From Hymenobacter sp. HSC-4F20 (GTDB taxonomy: Bacteria > Bacteroidota > Bacteroidia > Cytophagales > Hymenobacteraceae), in assembly GCF_019599275.1 (NCBI RefSeq), contig NZ_JAHZTD010000002.1:1178001-1242000 (forward strand): DNA of 64,000 nucleotides. The letters are read 5' to 3'. Each line of letters opens with the position of its first letter. The first letter of the stretch is position 1. A program made the position numbers and the translations under genes. Shown here one piece after another: positions 24,437 through 32,852 of this stretch. Below the pieces are notes generated by a model that saw only the letters and a list, made by a program, of their open reading frames with translations, did not search any database and was not told where the DNA came from.

Positions 24437-26020
24437 ATGCCTCCACGCATTCCCCTCTCCAAGGCGCTGACGCTTGGGCTTTCGGCCTGGGCCCTGGCTC
24501 CACTGGCTTCGCAGGCGCAAACCGCTGACCGCAAAACGGCCATCGGCATCAACGTAAGTGCCATGCAGTACAAGGGTAACTTTGGCTCCGATTACTGGAA
24601 CTGGAGCGAAAACAAGTACGCCCCCGGTATCACCATCAGCCAGTACCTTTCCAAAGGTCTCGACCTGCAGCTGAGCGGGAATTATGTAGAGTTCAAGAAA
24701 AACGCCCCGGCCGGTGCTCCGTACTTCGGCAGCAACTTCGCTACCAACGTGGTGAACGTGAACCTGGGCCTGAAATTCAAGCTCCTCAAGGAAGAATCCT
24801 TCCTGCGGCCTTACCTGCTGGCTGCTCCCGGCTGGACTTACACCAGCCGCGAAGGCACCATCTTCCGCAACAACCAAACCATCAACACGGATCAGGACAA
24901 GAGCTACTTCGATTTGTTCGGGGCTGCTGGCCTGGATTTCCGTCTGGGCGAGGCTGTGCACCTGTTTGTGCAAACCGGGCAGCATATTCCACTTAAGGCA
25001 AACCTTGATGGCGACCCAGCCCGCGACGATAACAGCTGGGACGACAAATTCTTGCAGCACACCGTGGGCCTGAATGTTGCCTTAGGCAAAGTGAAGGATG
25101 AGGATAATGACGGTGTTGCTGACCGCAAAGACAAGTGCCCCGGCACCCCAGCTGGGGTAGCAGTTGATGCCAACGGTTGCCCCCTCGATGGTGACGGCGA
25201 CGGTGTTCCGGATTACCAGGATAAGTGCCCCACCGAAAAAGGCCTCGCTAGCCTGGAAGGGTGCCCCGACCGTGACGGTGACGGTGTGCGTGACGGCGAC
25301 GACAAGTGCCCCGACACGCCTGGCAAAGCAGAACTGCAAGGCTGCCCCGACTCGGATAACGACGGTGTAATTGACCAGAACGATAAGTGCCCCGATACCC
25401 CCGGCGGCGTGAAAGTAGATGCCAATGGCTGCCCCGTTGACTCCGACGGCGACGGTGTTCCCGACTATCAGGACCGCTGCCCGCAGCGCCCCGGCCCGGC
25501 CTCGAACAAAGGCTGCCCGGAAATGAAAATAGAGGAAAAGAAGCGCCTGCAGGAAGCTACCAAGTACATCCAGTTCGAGTTCAACAAGGCAACCCTGAAG
25601 CCGATTTCGTTCCCGACCCTCGATGGCCTGGTGCAAATCCTGAACGACTACCCGGATTACTTCCTCGGTATCTCGGCTCACGCCGATAACGTGGGTAACG
25701 ACGACTACAACCTGCGTCTGTCGGATGAGCGTGCTGCCTCGGCCCGGGCCTATATGCTGCGCAAAGGCATACCTGAAAACCGCATCGTATCGCACGGCTA
25801 CGGGGAAAGCAAGCCGATTGCTCCGAACACCACGGAAGCCGGCCGCGCCCTTAACCGCCGCGTAGAGTTCGACGTGTATCTGCCCGGCGACCCGAACCCC
25901 GCCGAAACCAAGTACGGTCCCGCTCCGGAAATTCCGGCTGCTCCCGTGAAAGCGGCTACTCCGGCCAAGAAAGCCCCCGCGAAAAAGGCTCCGGTCCGCC
26001 GCCCCGCCTCGCGCCGGTAG
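24437..26020 (+). CDS. OmpA-family outer membrane protein with thrombospondin type 3 repeats
   Basis: The protein has 527 residues from ATG 24437, giving the signal MPPRIPLSKALTLGLSAW...SQAQ. Residues about 30-215 are a beta-barrel-like domain with alternating aromatic strands. Next come four to five calcium-binding TSP3 repeats of the type DxDxDGVxDxxDKCP, each ending in a Cys-Pro. The OmpA peptidoglycan-binding domain follows (FEFNKATLKPIS, ISAHADNVGNDDYNLRLSDERA, NRRVEFDVYL), ending in a Lys/Ala/Pro tail. Such proteins tether the outer membrane to peptidoglycan. A strong terminator follows, so it is monocistronic. Confidence 0.93.
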   Translation: MPPRIPLSKALTLGLSAWALAPLASQAQTADRKTAIGINVSAMQYKGNFGSDYWNWSENKYAPGITISQYLSKGLDLQLSGNYVEFKKNAPAGAPYFGSNFATNVVNVNLGLKFKLLKEESFLRPYLLAAPGWTYTSREGTIFRNNQTINTDQDKSYFDLFGAAGLDFRLGEAVHLFVQTGQHIPLKANLDGDPARDDNSWDDKFLQHTVGLNVALGKVKDEDNDGVADRKDKCPGTPAGVAVDANGCPLDGDGDGVPDYQDKCPTEKGLASLEGCPDRDGDGVRDGDDKCPDTPGKAELQGCPDSDNDGVIDQNDKCPDTPGGVKVDANGCPVDSDGDGVPDYQDRCPQRPGPASNKGCPEMKIEEKKRLQEATKYIQFEFNKATLKPISFPTLDGLVQILNDYPDYFLGISAHADNVGNDDYNLRLSDERAASARAYMLRKGIPENRIVSHGYGESKPIAPNTTEAGRALNRRVEFDVYLPGDPNPAETKYGPAPEIPAAPVKAATPAKKAPAKKAPVRRPASRR

Positions 26021-26044
26021 TACTTCCCGGTTTGTTAATTCATG

Positions 26045-26075
26045 AAAAAGCCCGCTCATAAGAGCGGGCTTTTTT
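26045..26075 (+). terminator. Intrinsic terminator of the OmpA gene
   Basis: A 13-bp perfect stem (arms 26045-26057 and 26062-26074, GCCCGCTC core) with loop ATAA, ending in a run of T. Confidence 0.9.
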
Positions 26076-26099
26076 GTTGCCTTGCAGTGCTACTCCTGC

Positions 26100-26496
26100 T
26101 TATCTCTCTGAACTATTTGTCCGCTGCCGGAGGTAGTCGGCGTACTCGTCTTGCAGCGTACTCTCCGCAACGTACCGTTGGTCAGAAGCCCCGTAGGAAT
26201 TCCGGGCGAAAGACAAGGCTTCTTCTACAGTGTCAAACTCTGTCGTAATGCCGTACGGTTCGTCTTCATCCGGCTCCGTGAAGCTGAAGATATCAAGGTA
26301 GTTTTCCTCTCCTTCGTCCTCGGTTTCGTGGTAGCAGACGGCAAAGGCTTTGTCGTCGCCCCTATCCAGCGTCAGCTATTCCAGCACCGTGTAGTCCGGC
26401 GTAACCTCATAGCCCAGAAACTGAGCTATTGACTTGCCCAGGGAAAGCCGCGCCCGCGCCTCTTGTTCGTGTAGGCAGCGGTTTATAGCATAGTTG
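26100..26496 (-). pseudogene. Broken gene for a small acidic protein, in-frame amber stop
   Basis: Read on the minus strand, one frame runs from a TAA just upstream of 26496 to TAA at 26100-26102 and encodes about 130 protein-like residues, interrupted once by TAG at 26376-26378. Before the stop it reads RLSLGKSIAQFLGYEVTPDY; after it come KAFAVCYHETEDEGEENYLD and YGASDQRYVAESTLQDEYAD. The context GAA-TAG-CTG would be Glu-Gln-Leu with a single T to C change. No ATG or GTG precedes the first part and none follows the stop, so no full product is expected. I do not recognise the family. It lies directly after the ZIP transporter gene. Confidence 0.65.
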
Positions 26497-26509
26497 AGTT
26501 AGTATACTC

Positions 26510-27241
26510 CTACCCCACATCTACCAGCAAGGCCAGCAGCAGGCCCGCCAGCGTGGCAACCAACTTGCGCACGTTCAGGCTGTGGTCGGGGCTGGTTTCG
26601 AAGAGGATGGTGGTAGAAACGTGCAGGAAGTTGCCGGCCACCAGGCCCAGCAGGCCGGCGTACAGCCCGCCGGTAAGCAGCTGTTCCAGCACCACGTAGT
26701 TACTGACGATAATGCCCGCCGGACCGGCCACGGCAAACAGCAGCAGGTAGGGCAAGGCCCGGCGGAAGGAGCCCAGCCGTAGCAGTAAGGCCGCCATCAG
26801 GGCGAAAGCCGCCGGAATGTGGTGCAGGGCTACCCCAGCCAGAATAGCGTAGAAATTCCGGCTGACGTCGCCGGCCTCCGGCGTTTTTACCAGAATGCTA
26901 CCTTCCAAAAAGGAGTGCAGTACCAAAGAAAACAGTAGCAGAAACGGCACTCGCCCTGCGTGCTCGGTGTGATGATGCACGTGCCCGTGCTCCACACCCT
27001 GCGAGAATACTTCCAGCAGCATCTGCCCGAAAAACCCTGCCAGCACAAAGTAGCCCACTCGGTGGCCGGGGAGCATTTGCAAGGCCTCCGGCAGTAGGTG
27101 GGTAACGGTAAGAGTAAACAGGTAGGCTCCACTAAAAGCCAGCAGGGGCTTCATCCAGGTGGTACGAGCCGTTGGCACCAGGCGGGTCAGCCAGCCGGCT
27201 CCCAGCACGGTTAGAAACAACGCGAAAACGGCAAACCACAT
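26510..27241 (-). CDS. ZIP-family divalent metal transporter
   Basis: This 243-residue protein has about eight hydrophobic helices. Helices with the family's metal-site pattern are visible: LVLHSFLEGSIL (helix IV, His and Glu) and GVALHHIPAAFALM (helix V, HHIPA). A His-rich loop HGHVHHHTEH lies between helices, typical for ZIP proteins binding zinc. It should import Zn or a related cation across the inner membrane. It appears monocistronic apart from the broken gene just downstream. No zinc-uptake regulator site is recognisable. Confidence 0.88.
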   Translation of the reverse strand: MWFAVFALFLTVLGAGWLTRLVPTARTTWMKPLLAFSGAYLFTLTVTHLLPEALQMLPGHRVGYFVLAGFFGQMLLEVFSQGVEHGHVHHHTEHAGRVPFLLLFSLVLHSFLEGSILVKTPEAGDVSRNFYAILAGVALHHIPAAFALMAALLLRLGSFRRALPYLLLFAVAGPAGIIVSNYVVLEQLLTGGLYAGLLGLVAGNFLHVSTTILFETSPDHSLNVRKLVATLAGLLLALLVDVG

Positions 27242-27371
27242 ACAAACGAGAGGGGATACTAGGTACGCAGGTAATCAGTACCTGCTGGCGGATGATACGA
27301 GTGGAGGAAACAGCCGGTGGGCCCATCCGGTTTGCGCAGCCTAGTGCACCCACTCTACCACTCAGTTCTAT

Positions 27372-28115
27372 TTATTTTTTAAGCACGAAAATCATCCGGG
27401 GGCTGGTGGCGGCCTCGAATGGTGCCAGCTGGTAGTCGCCAAGCACTTCAACCAGGCGCAGTCCGGCCATCTGGAAGTAACTCTCAAACTGCTCCCGGCG
27501 CAGGGCCCGCACCCGTTCCTCGAAGTATTGCTCCTGCTGCGCCTCATCCTGGAATCGGATTTCCTTCACGATGAAGCCGTTGTGAAAGTGCCGGTACAAG
27601 TGAAACTCGGTGCCCTCCACCTGCTTGGTTTCGTGCGCTACCAGCGTCTGTACTGTCAACGCGGTATTGAGAAAGTCGATAACCATTTTCCCACCGGGCC
27701 GCAAGGCCGCAGCTGCGTTGCGCAGGGCCAGTACGTTATCGGTTTCCTGCGCGAAGTAGCCGAAACTGGTAAACAGGTTCAGCACAAAATCAAACGGACC
27801 GGCGGGCAGCGGCTCGCGCATATCGTGCACGTAGAACTGCAATTGCGCGTGCTCGAACTGCCGGGCGTACTGAATGCTTGCCGCCGAGAGGTCTACGCCC
27901 GTTACGTGGTAGCCCTGCGCGCTCAGGTAGCGGGCGTGGCGTCCTTTGCCGCAGGCCAGATCCAGCAGGTGCGTCCCGGGTTTCGGGTGCAGGTACTGCA
28001 GCAGCTTATCCAGAAAGGCCTGGGCCTCCGCCTGGTCCCGGTTCTGGTACAGGCGGTGGTAATAGGGCGAGTCAAACCAGGTGCTAAACCATTCGATGGG
28101 GGAGGCCGCGAGCAT
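27372..28115 (-). CDS. Class I SAM-dependent methyltransferase
   Basis: The protein has 247 residues from ATG 28115 (MLAASPIEWFSTWFDSPYYH); the frame runs on upstream through a terminator hairpin, so the longer start is unlikely. Motif I is LLDLACGKGRHARYL (52-58 for DLACGKG), the acidic loop end is VTGVDLS, and FDFVLNLFTSFGYF and LRPGGKMVIDFLN are the later core motifs. The Y-Y-H-x-L-Y opening is seen in a family common in Bacteroidota. The substrate is unknown; it is a soluble small-molecule or protein methyltransferase. Confidence 0.88.
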   Translation of the reverse strand: MLAASPIEWFSTWFDSPYYHRLYQNRDQAEAQAFLDKLLQYLHPKPGTHLLDLACGKGRHARYLSAQGYHVTGVDLSAASIQYARQFEHAQLQFYVHDMREPLPAGPFDFVLNLFTSFGYFAQETDNVLALRNAAAALRPGGKMVIDFLNTALTVQTLVAHETKQVEGTEFHLYRHFHNGFIVKEIRFQDEAQQEQYFEERVRALRREQFESYFQMAGLRLVEVLGDYQLAPFEAATSPRMIFVLKK

Positions 28116-28139
28116 GAGTGGGTGGGGAAGGTAAAAATG

Positions 28140-28165
28140 AAAAAGGGCGTTTACACGCCCTTTTT
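28140..28165 (-). terminator. Intrinsic terminator of the lipoprotein cluster
   Basis: An 11-bp stem (28140-28150 and 28155-28165, GGGCGT core) with a 4-base loop, A-run before and T-run after on both strands. It ends the minus-strand unit above and precedes the methyltransferase gene. Confidence 0.8.
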
Positions 28166-28183
28166 GCCGGATAGCAGCAGGCA

Positions 28184-28226
28184 CGGGGCTTCATATTTGC
28201 AACAATGCTGCAAATATGAAGCCCCG
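28184..28226. repeat. Perfect 18-bp inverted repeat without T-run
   Basis: Arms 28184-28201 and 28209-28226 are exact complements with a 7-base loop. It sits 10 bases beyond the stop of the HMBD lipoprotein gene and 18 bases before the ordinary terminator at 28140-28165 in the direction of transcription. It could be an RNA 3'-end protector or a protein-binding site. Confidence 0.65.
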
Positions 28227-28236
28227 CGGGTTCAAA

Positions 28237-28509
28237 TCAAAGTGCAGTTCCTGCCTTGGCGGCTGGGTTAGGCTCCAGGTCCATGTCGCAGACCGGGCAC
28301 TTGCCGGGCTTGTCGCTGGCGCTACCTTCGCAGCCCATAGGGCAGATGTAGGCGGCCGTAGCAGTGGGCAGTGCCGTGCTATCGGCTGCGGAGGCAGCCG
28401 ACGTTTCGGGGGTAGCAGCCTGCTCAGCGGGCTTCGATTGGCAGCCGGTCAGGGTAGTGCCAAAGGTGAGCAGCGTAGCGGCTACAGCTGATTTCCAGAA
28501 AGGTATCAT
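28237..28509 (-). CDS. Lipoprotein with heavy-metal-binding (HMBD) motif
   Basis: The protein has 90 residues. The lipobox is LTGC (Cys23), followed by an Ala/Thr/Pro-rich linker. The C-terminal domain YICPMGCEGSASDKPGKCPVCDMDLEP is the short Cys-rich heavy-metal-binding domain often found fused to copper efflux proteins; here it stands alone on a lipid anchor. It would bind Cu or a similar metal in the envelope. It lies 9 bases after another lipoprotein gene and is co-transcribed with it. No copper ATPase or Cus genes are in the window. Confidence 0.85.
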   Translation of the reverse strand: MIPFWKSAVAATLLTFGTTLTGCQSKPAEQAATPETSAASAADSTALPTATAAYICPMGCEGSASDKPGKCPVCDMDLEPNPAAKAGTAL

Positions 28510-28518
28510 CGCAGAAGA

Positions 28519-28899
28519 TTACTGCTTGGGAGCCGGCTCGGCGGTTTCAGCCTTCTGGTCGTCCACGCCCTTTTTGTCGCTCTTGATAGCCTGGGAGCTG
28601 TTGGTGTGGGTAGCATCCTCGGCATCGGCCGTGCGGGCTTCTTCGGCCGTTACCCGGTCGCGCTGGTTGGTTTCATCCAGCGTAACCTCCGAGCTAATCG
28701 GACGCTCAATGGCCCCGCCCTTCGACTGGTCGGCAGCTTCGGATGTATGCTGGTCGAAATTGTCGGAGGAGCGGCTGCCGGGCTCTACCATATCCAGCGA
28801 CACCTTTTTATCAGGACGCCAGTCCGAGGGTTCGCTGCTGCACGCGTTGAGGGCCAGCGTAGCCAGGGCCAGGGCGGAAAGTACGAGTTGCTTGCTCAT
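28519..28899 (-). CDS. Hydrophilic lipoprotein of unknown function
   Basis: The protein has 126 residues with a lipoprotein signal (ALATLALNAC). The mature part is very polar, rich in Asp, Glu, Ser, Thr and Lys, with no hydrophobic core, so it is probably disordered on the membrane. I recognise no domain. It is upstream of, and 9 bases from, the HMBD lipoprotein gene, so both belong to one unit. Acidic disordered lipoproteins can act as spacers or metal buffers; that is speculation. Confidence 0.65.
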   Translation of the reverse strand: MSKQLVLSALALATLALNACSSEPSDWRPDKKVSLDMVEPGSRSSDNFDQHTSEAADQSKGGAIERPISSEVTLDETNQRDRVTAEEARTADAEDATHTNSSQAIKSDKKGVDDQKAETAEPAPKQ

Positions 28900-28965
28900 G
28901 GGAAGAGAAAAGAAATCTGTAAGAAGTAAGGACGAAAAAACAACGCCGGAGGTTAGTGCCGGGCT

Positions 28966-29586
28966 TTACGCGGCAACCGGTCCGCCGCCGGGCAGCAGGT
29001 TCTTACGGCGCAGCATGGCATCAAACAGCTTCTGGTCGTTGGGCGAGTTGAAGATGCGGTCCGGGACCTGCAGGAAAATGGGTGTATCGAAGGTTTTGGC
29101 CATCCACAGGCGCCAGCCTTTCAGTTCCTGGGGCAGCTCCGGGGCGCGCAACGAGAGCAGATAACCGTCGGCCTCGCGCTTTACGTCGCCAATCATGTCC
29201 CAGGTCAGGCGCATGCCTTCCTTCTCGTTGCGGCGCAGCACAATCTGCTTGTTATCAAACTCGTAGCCCAGCTTTTCGAACAGGGGCTTGGTTTGCTCTA
29301 CCTGCGTAACGCCGGTTACCTGGGCCGAGCGGAAGAGCACATACAGCAGCGTAAGCAGTAGCGCACCCGCCAGCCACCACCACGAGGGCCAGATAAGGGC
29401 CGGCAGCAGCCCCACGGCAAACGGAATCAGGGCGTACCACCACTCCCGCCGCCACACCCGAGCCATAGCCAGGCGGGTGTAGGTATCGGTATCGAGCTGA
29501 TGTTTTTTGGTGCGGATAGCCAGCGGCGAAGCGCCCCCTTGCTGGACTTGCTGCCGGTAGGCGCCGCGTTGGTTGGGAAGTTGCAT
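28966..29586 (-). CDS. Membrane protein, possibly YcxB-like
   Basis: The protein has 206 residues: a polar N-terminus, two adjacent membrane helices (about 48-65 and 68-86; Trp-rich IPFAVGLLPALIWPSWWWLAG region), then a soluble domain of beta strands (YEFDNKQIVLRRNEKEGMRLTWDMIGDVKREADGYLLSL). The two-helix plus PH-like beta domain is the arrangement of YcxB-type proteins, but sequence alone leaves this uncertain. It lies 66 bases before the lipoprotein pair and 111 bases after nadC. The function is unknown. Confidence 0.6.
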   Translation of the reverse strand: MQLPNQRGAYRQQVQQGGASPLAIRTKKHQLDTDTYTRLAMARVWRREWWYALIPFAVGLLPALIWPSWWWLAGALLLTLLYVLFRSAQVTGVTQVEQTKPLFEKLGYEFDNKQIVLRRNEKEGMRLTWDMIGDVKREADGYLLSLRAPELPQELKGWRLWMAKTFDTPIFLQVPDRIFNSPNDQKLFDAMLRRKNLLPGGGPVAA

Positions 29587-29697
29587 TTGAGGAAATGTGA
29601 AAAAGATGTTGAATGTGGCTGAAAGGTGAAAATGCGCTCGGCCGGCTCGGGCCGGAACGACTGTCTATCACATCTTCCACATTGCTCACACTAAAAG

Positions 29698-30558
29698 TTA
29701 ATAGGCTTTCAGGCTCATATCGAGGCTCCGAATGGAGTGCGTCAGGGCGCCCACGGAAATGTAATCGACGCCGGTGGCGGCTACCTCGGCAATCGTTTCT
29801 TCGGTAATGCCACCGCTGGCTTCCAGAGGGTAGCGGCCCGCCACCAGGGCCACGGCCTCGCGCAGTTGCGCCGGAGCCATGTTGTCAAGCATAATCCGGT
29901 CGATGCCGCCGGTGTCCAGGGCCTGCTGTACTTCGGCCAGGCTACGGGTTTCAATTTCGATGGGCAACTGCCGGCCGGTGCGGGCGAGGTAGGCGCGGGA
30001 AGCCTCAATGGCCTGCCGGATGCCACCGGCGTAGTCGACGTGGTTGTCCTTGAGGATGATCATATCGAACAGCCCGTAGCGGTGGTTAACGCCGCCGCCA
30101 ATCAACACGGCCCACTTCTCGCAGAGGCGGAAGTTGGGGGTAGTCTTGCGGGTATCGAGCAGGCGGGCCTTGGTGCCGGCCAGCAGGCTGGTCAGGTGGG
30201 CCGTGCGCGTGGCAATACCGCTCATGCGCTGCATGCAGTTAAGCACCAGCCGCTCGCCGGTCAGGATGCTCTGGGCCCTACCCTCCACGGTAAAGGCAAT
30301 ATCGCCGTGCTTGACCAGGGCCCCGTCCTCCAAGCGGGTTACCAGGCGCAGATCGGCATCTACCTCGCGGAAAATGCGGCGGGCCAGCTCTACCCCGGCC
30401 AGTACGCCCTCATCTTTGATAAGCAAGTGGGCGCGGTTACGGGCCTCCGCCGGAATAGCCGACAGGGCTGAATGGTCACCGTCGCCGACATCTTCGGCCA
30501 AGGCCGTGCGGATAAACGAGGATAACGCCTCGGGGGTAAGGTAGGTGGGTGTCTGCAC
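29698..30558 (-). CDS. nadC: Nicotinate-nucleotide pyrophosphorylase (carboxylating)
   Basis: This 286-residue enzyme converts quinolinate and PRPP to nicotinate mononucleotide, CO2 and PPi in de novo NAD synthesis. Visible family motifs are LAEDVGDGDHS, RLVLNCMQRMSGIATRT, LDTRKTTPNFR, EKWAVLIGGGVNHRYGLFD and DNHVDYAGG, then IDRIMLDN and LEASGGITEETI. The start is GTG at 30558. A -7 box ends only four bases before this GTG, suggesting a leaderless transcript. NadA and NadB genes are not in the window. Confidence 0.96.
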   Translation of the reverse strand: MQTPTYLTPEALSSFIRTALAEDVGDGDHSALSAIPAEARNRAHLLIKDEGVLAGVELARRIFREVDADLRLVTRLEDGALVKHGDIAFTVEGRAQSILTGERLVLNCMQRMSGIATRTAHLTSLLAGTKARLLDTRKTTPNFRLCEKWAVLIGGGVNHRYGLFDMIILKDNHVDYAGGIRQAIEASRAYLARTGRQLPIEIETRSLAEVQQALDTGGIDRIMLDNMAPAQLREAVALVAGRYPLEASGGITEETIAEVAATGVDYISVGALTHSIRSLDMSLKAY

Positions 30559-30562
30559 GGGG

Positions 30563-30570
30563 CAAAAATA
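30563..30570 (-). promoter_or_regulatory. -7 promoter box of nadC
   Basis: The minus strand reads TATTTTTG, matching TAnnTTTG. Its last base is four bases from the GTG start, so transcription would begin at or next to the start codon. Confidence 0.5.
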
Positions 30571-30700
30571 GTCAAAATTGCCCCCACTTACTTACTGCCT
30601 CTTTCCCTGTTCTCCGGCGCTGCCCTGCGGGGTAGGCGGCCATCTTCCTGGCCTGCCTCAACCACAAGCCAGGCGCGGGCCCGGGTTCTGGGGCAAGCAC

Positions 30701-30733
30701 AAAAAAACGCCGCGAAAACAAAGTCTCGCGGCG
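30701..30733 (-). terminator. Intrinsic terminator of the DUF4783 gene
   Basis: Arms CGCCGCGA (30708-30715) and TCGCGGCG (30726-30733) form an 8-bp stem. On the minus strand the stem is followed by seven T. Confidence 0.85.
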
Positions 30734-30758
30734 CTGGGAGAGGTAGGGAAACAAGGAG

Positions 30759-31160
30759 CTAGTTCTCCTTGGTGAAGTCAATAGTTGCTATTTTCATGCT
30801 GCCGCCCGCACCTTTCATTTTCACGAACATGCGGTAGGCACCATCCTTCCCCGTGTATTTGCCCACGGCATAGGGCGTTCCTTCGGTACTACCGCCGTAG
30901 TGAATGAAGTCAAAAGAGGCTGGAGAATGCTTCGCGAAAAAATCCTTCATCACGAACTCCGCCTGCGTGGCGCTGTAGCTCTGCTTGTCCCCGTCGAAGC
31001 CCAGCTCCACAGTGGGCGCAAAGAACTGCGCTAAGTCGCGGGAGGAGCTGCTGCGGATGGCATTACGCACGGGAACAAAAGCTTCGCCCTGCGCCAGGGC
31101 TCCCACTGACAGCAACAGGCTCCACGCCAGGGCGAAGGCCAAAAAGAAGTTGCGTTTCAT
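30759..31160 (-). CDS. Secreted DUF4783-like protein
   Basis: The protein has 133 residues with a signal peptide (MKRNFFLAFALAWSLLLSVGALAQ). The mature part reads VPVRNAIRSSSSRDLAQFFAPTVELGFDGDKQSYSATQAEFVMKDFFAKH, then YAVGKYTGKDGAYRMFVKMKG, which matches the NTF2-like DUF4783 fold common in Bacteroidota. It is periplasmic or exported. It is monocistronic, transcribed away from gpmI, and has a strong terminator. The function is unknown. Confidence 0.8.
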   Translation of the reverse strand: MKRNFFLAFALAWSLLLSVGALAQGEAFVPVRNAIRSSSSRDLAQFFAPTVELGFDGDKQSYSATQAEFVMKDFFAKHSPASFDFIHYGGSTEGTPYAVGKYTGKDGAYRMFVKMKGAGGSMKIATIDFTKEN

Positions 31161-31291
31161 GTTAGTGTAAAGGGTACGTCATGCAGTGCACTAAAACTAT
31201 GCCAACCTGTTACTGGTTATTGCTTGGGCTCCGCAACGAGGTAGCTTGGCTGCCAAGTTAGGAAAATGCGGGCGTTTTGGCCCATCTGGTC

Positions 31292-31299
31292 TATCTTTG
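31292..31299 (+). promoter_or_regulatory. -7 promoter box of gpmI
   Basis: TATCTTTG matches TAnnTTTG and ends five bases before the ATG at 31305, implying a leaderless or nearly leaderless mRNA. No matching -33 box stands at the usual distance. Confidence 0.5.
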
Positions 31300-31304
31300 C
31301 TGCC

Positions 31305-32852
31305 ATGAACAAACAGGTATTGTTGGTGATTCTGGACGGCTGGGGTCTGGCGCAGAATAAAGAGGTATCGGCTATTGATCAGGCGCGTACGCCGTTCGTC
31401 GACTCACTGTTTCAGCGCTTTCCGCACAGCCGCCTGCAGGCCTCCGGCGAGGCCGTAGGTTTGCCCGATGGGCAAATGGGCAACTCCGAAGTAGGCCACA
31501 TGAACATTGGGGCCGGCCGCGTGGTGTACCAGGACCTGGTGCGGATCAACAAATCCATCCGGGAGCGGAAGCTGGGGGCCATGCCTGCCCTGGCCAAGGC
31601 CTTCGAGTACGCCCGCCTCAATAATAAGCCCGTGCACCTGATGGGCCTGCTCTCCGATGGCGGGGTGCACTCCCACATCGAGCACCTGAAAGCTCTGTGC
31701 ACCCTGGCCCACGACGCGGAGGTGTACAATGTGTTCATCCATGCCTTCACCGACGGCCGCGACACCGACCCCAAGGGGGGCGTCAGCTACGTCAACGACC
31801 TGGAACAGCATCTGCAGCGCGGAGCCAGCGGCAAGATAGCCTCCATTGTGGGCCGCTACTACGCCATGGACCGCGACAACCGCTGGGAGCGGGTGAAAAT
31901 TGCCTACGACCTGCTGGTAAACGGCAAGGGTACCCCCTCCCAGAACCTGATTCAGAGCATGCAGGACTCCTACAAGGAGGGCGTTACGGATGAATTCCTG
32001 AAGCCTATTGTGAAGGTAGGGGCCGACGGGCAGCCGCTGGCCACTATCAAGGAGGGCGACGTGGTTATCTGCTTTAACTTCCGCACCGACCGGGGCCGGG
32101 AAATTACCCAGGCCCTGACCCAGCAGGATTTCCACGCCTTTGAGATGCGCCGGCTCAGCCTGCACTACCTCACCATGACCAACTACGACGCTACCTTTAC
32201 CGGCGTCACGCCCATTTTCGAGAAAGATAACCTGGAGGAAACCCTGGGCGAAGTGCTGGCAGCCAACCACAAAACCCAGATTCGTATTGCCGAGACGGAG
32301 AAGTATCCGCACGTAACGTTCTTTTTCTCGGGGGGCCGCGAAGTAGAGTTCGAGGGCGAGAAGCGCATCATGCGGGCTTCGCCCAAAGTAGCAACCTACG
32401 ACCTGCAACCCGAAATGAGCGCCTACGAGCTGCGTGACGCCCTGATTCCGGAACTACAAGCCAAGTCGGCTGATTTTGTGGTGCTTAACTTCGCAAACAC
32501 GGACATGGTGGGCCACACCGGCGTGTTTGCCGCCGCCGTGAAAGCCGCCGAAGCCGTAGACGAGTGCGCCCGCGGCGTGGTAGAGGCGGCCCTGGCCTCC
32601 GACTACGCCTGCATCATCATTGCCGACCATGGCAACGCCGATATGATGATCAATCCGGACGGCACACCCAACACGGCCCACACTACCAACCTGGTGCCCT
32701 GCATTCTGGCTTCTAACGACTACCGCGGCACCCTGTCCGATGGCAAGCTGGGCGATATTGCTCCCACCGTGCTGCAGCTTATGGGTTTGCCCCAGCCGGA
32801 GGTAATGGCCGGCCAGAGCCTGCTGCGCCCCGAAACTGCTTTGAATGCGTAG
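31305..32852 (+). CDS. gpmI: 2,3-bisphosphoglycerate-independent phosphoglycerate mutase
   Basis: This 515-residue enzyme interconverts 3- and 2-phosphoglycerate in glycolysis and uses Mn. ATG 31305 gives the standard N-terminus MNKQVLLVILDGWGL with metal ligand Asp11. The phosphorylated serine is Ser61 in GQMGNSEVGHMNIGAGR. Later metal-site motifs are FTDGRDTDPKGG, GRYYAMDRDNRWERV, NFANTDMVGHTG and IADHGNADMM. The length is normal for the family. A lipoprotein gene overlaps its 3' end by eight bases and is probably translated with it. Confidence 0.97.
   Translation: MNKQVLLVILDGWGLAQNKEVSAIDQARTPFVDSLFQRFPHSRLQASGEAVGLPDGQMGNSEVGHMNIGAGRVVYQDLVRINKSIRERKLGAMPALAKAFEYARLNNKPVHLMGLLSDGGVHSHIEHLKALCTLAHDAEVYNVFIHAFTDGRDTDPKGGVSYVNDLEQHLQRGASGKIASIVGRYYAMDRDNRWERVKIAYDLLVNGKGTPSQNLIQSMQDSYKEGVTDEFLKPIVKVGADGQPLATIKEGDVVICFNFRTDRGREITQALTQQDFHAFEMRRLSLHYLTMTNYDATFTGVTPIFEKDNLEETLGEVLAANHKTQIRIAETEKYPHVTFFFSGGREVEFEGEKRIMRASPKVATYDLQPEMSAYELRDALIPELQAKSADFVVLNFANTDMVGHTGVFAAAVKAAEAVDECARGVVEAALASDYACIIIADHGNADMMINPDGTPNTAHTTNLVPCILASNDYRGTLSDGKLGDIAPTVLQLMGLPQPEVMAGQSLLRPETALNA

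Noticed and set aside
25082-26059. 325-residue antisense frame across the OmpA gene
   Set aside because: It mirrors the TSP3 and OmpA coding region; GC-rich DNA opens opposite frames. It has no start context or family.
28229-28238. GGTTCAAATC, resembling a tRNA T-loop
   Set aside because: No acceptor or anticodon stems fit around it; it lies at the edge of a hairpin and a gene end.
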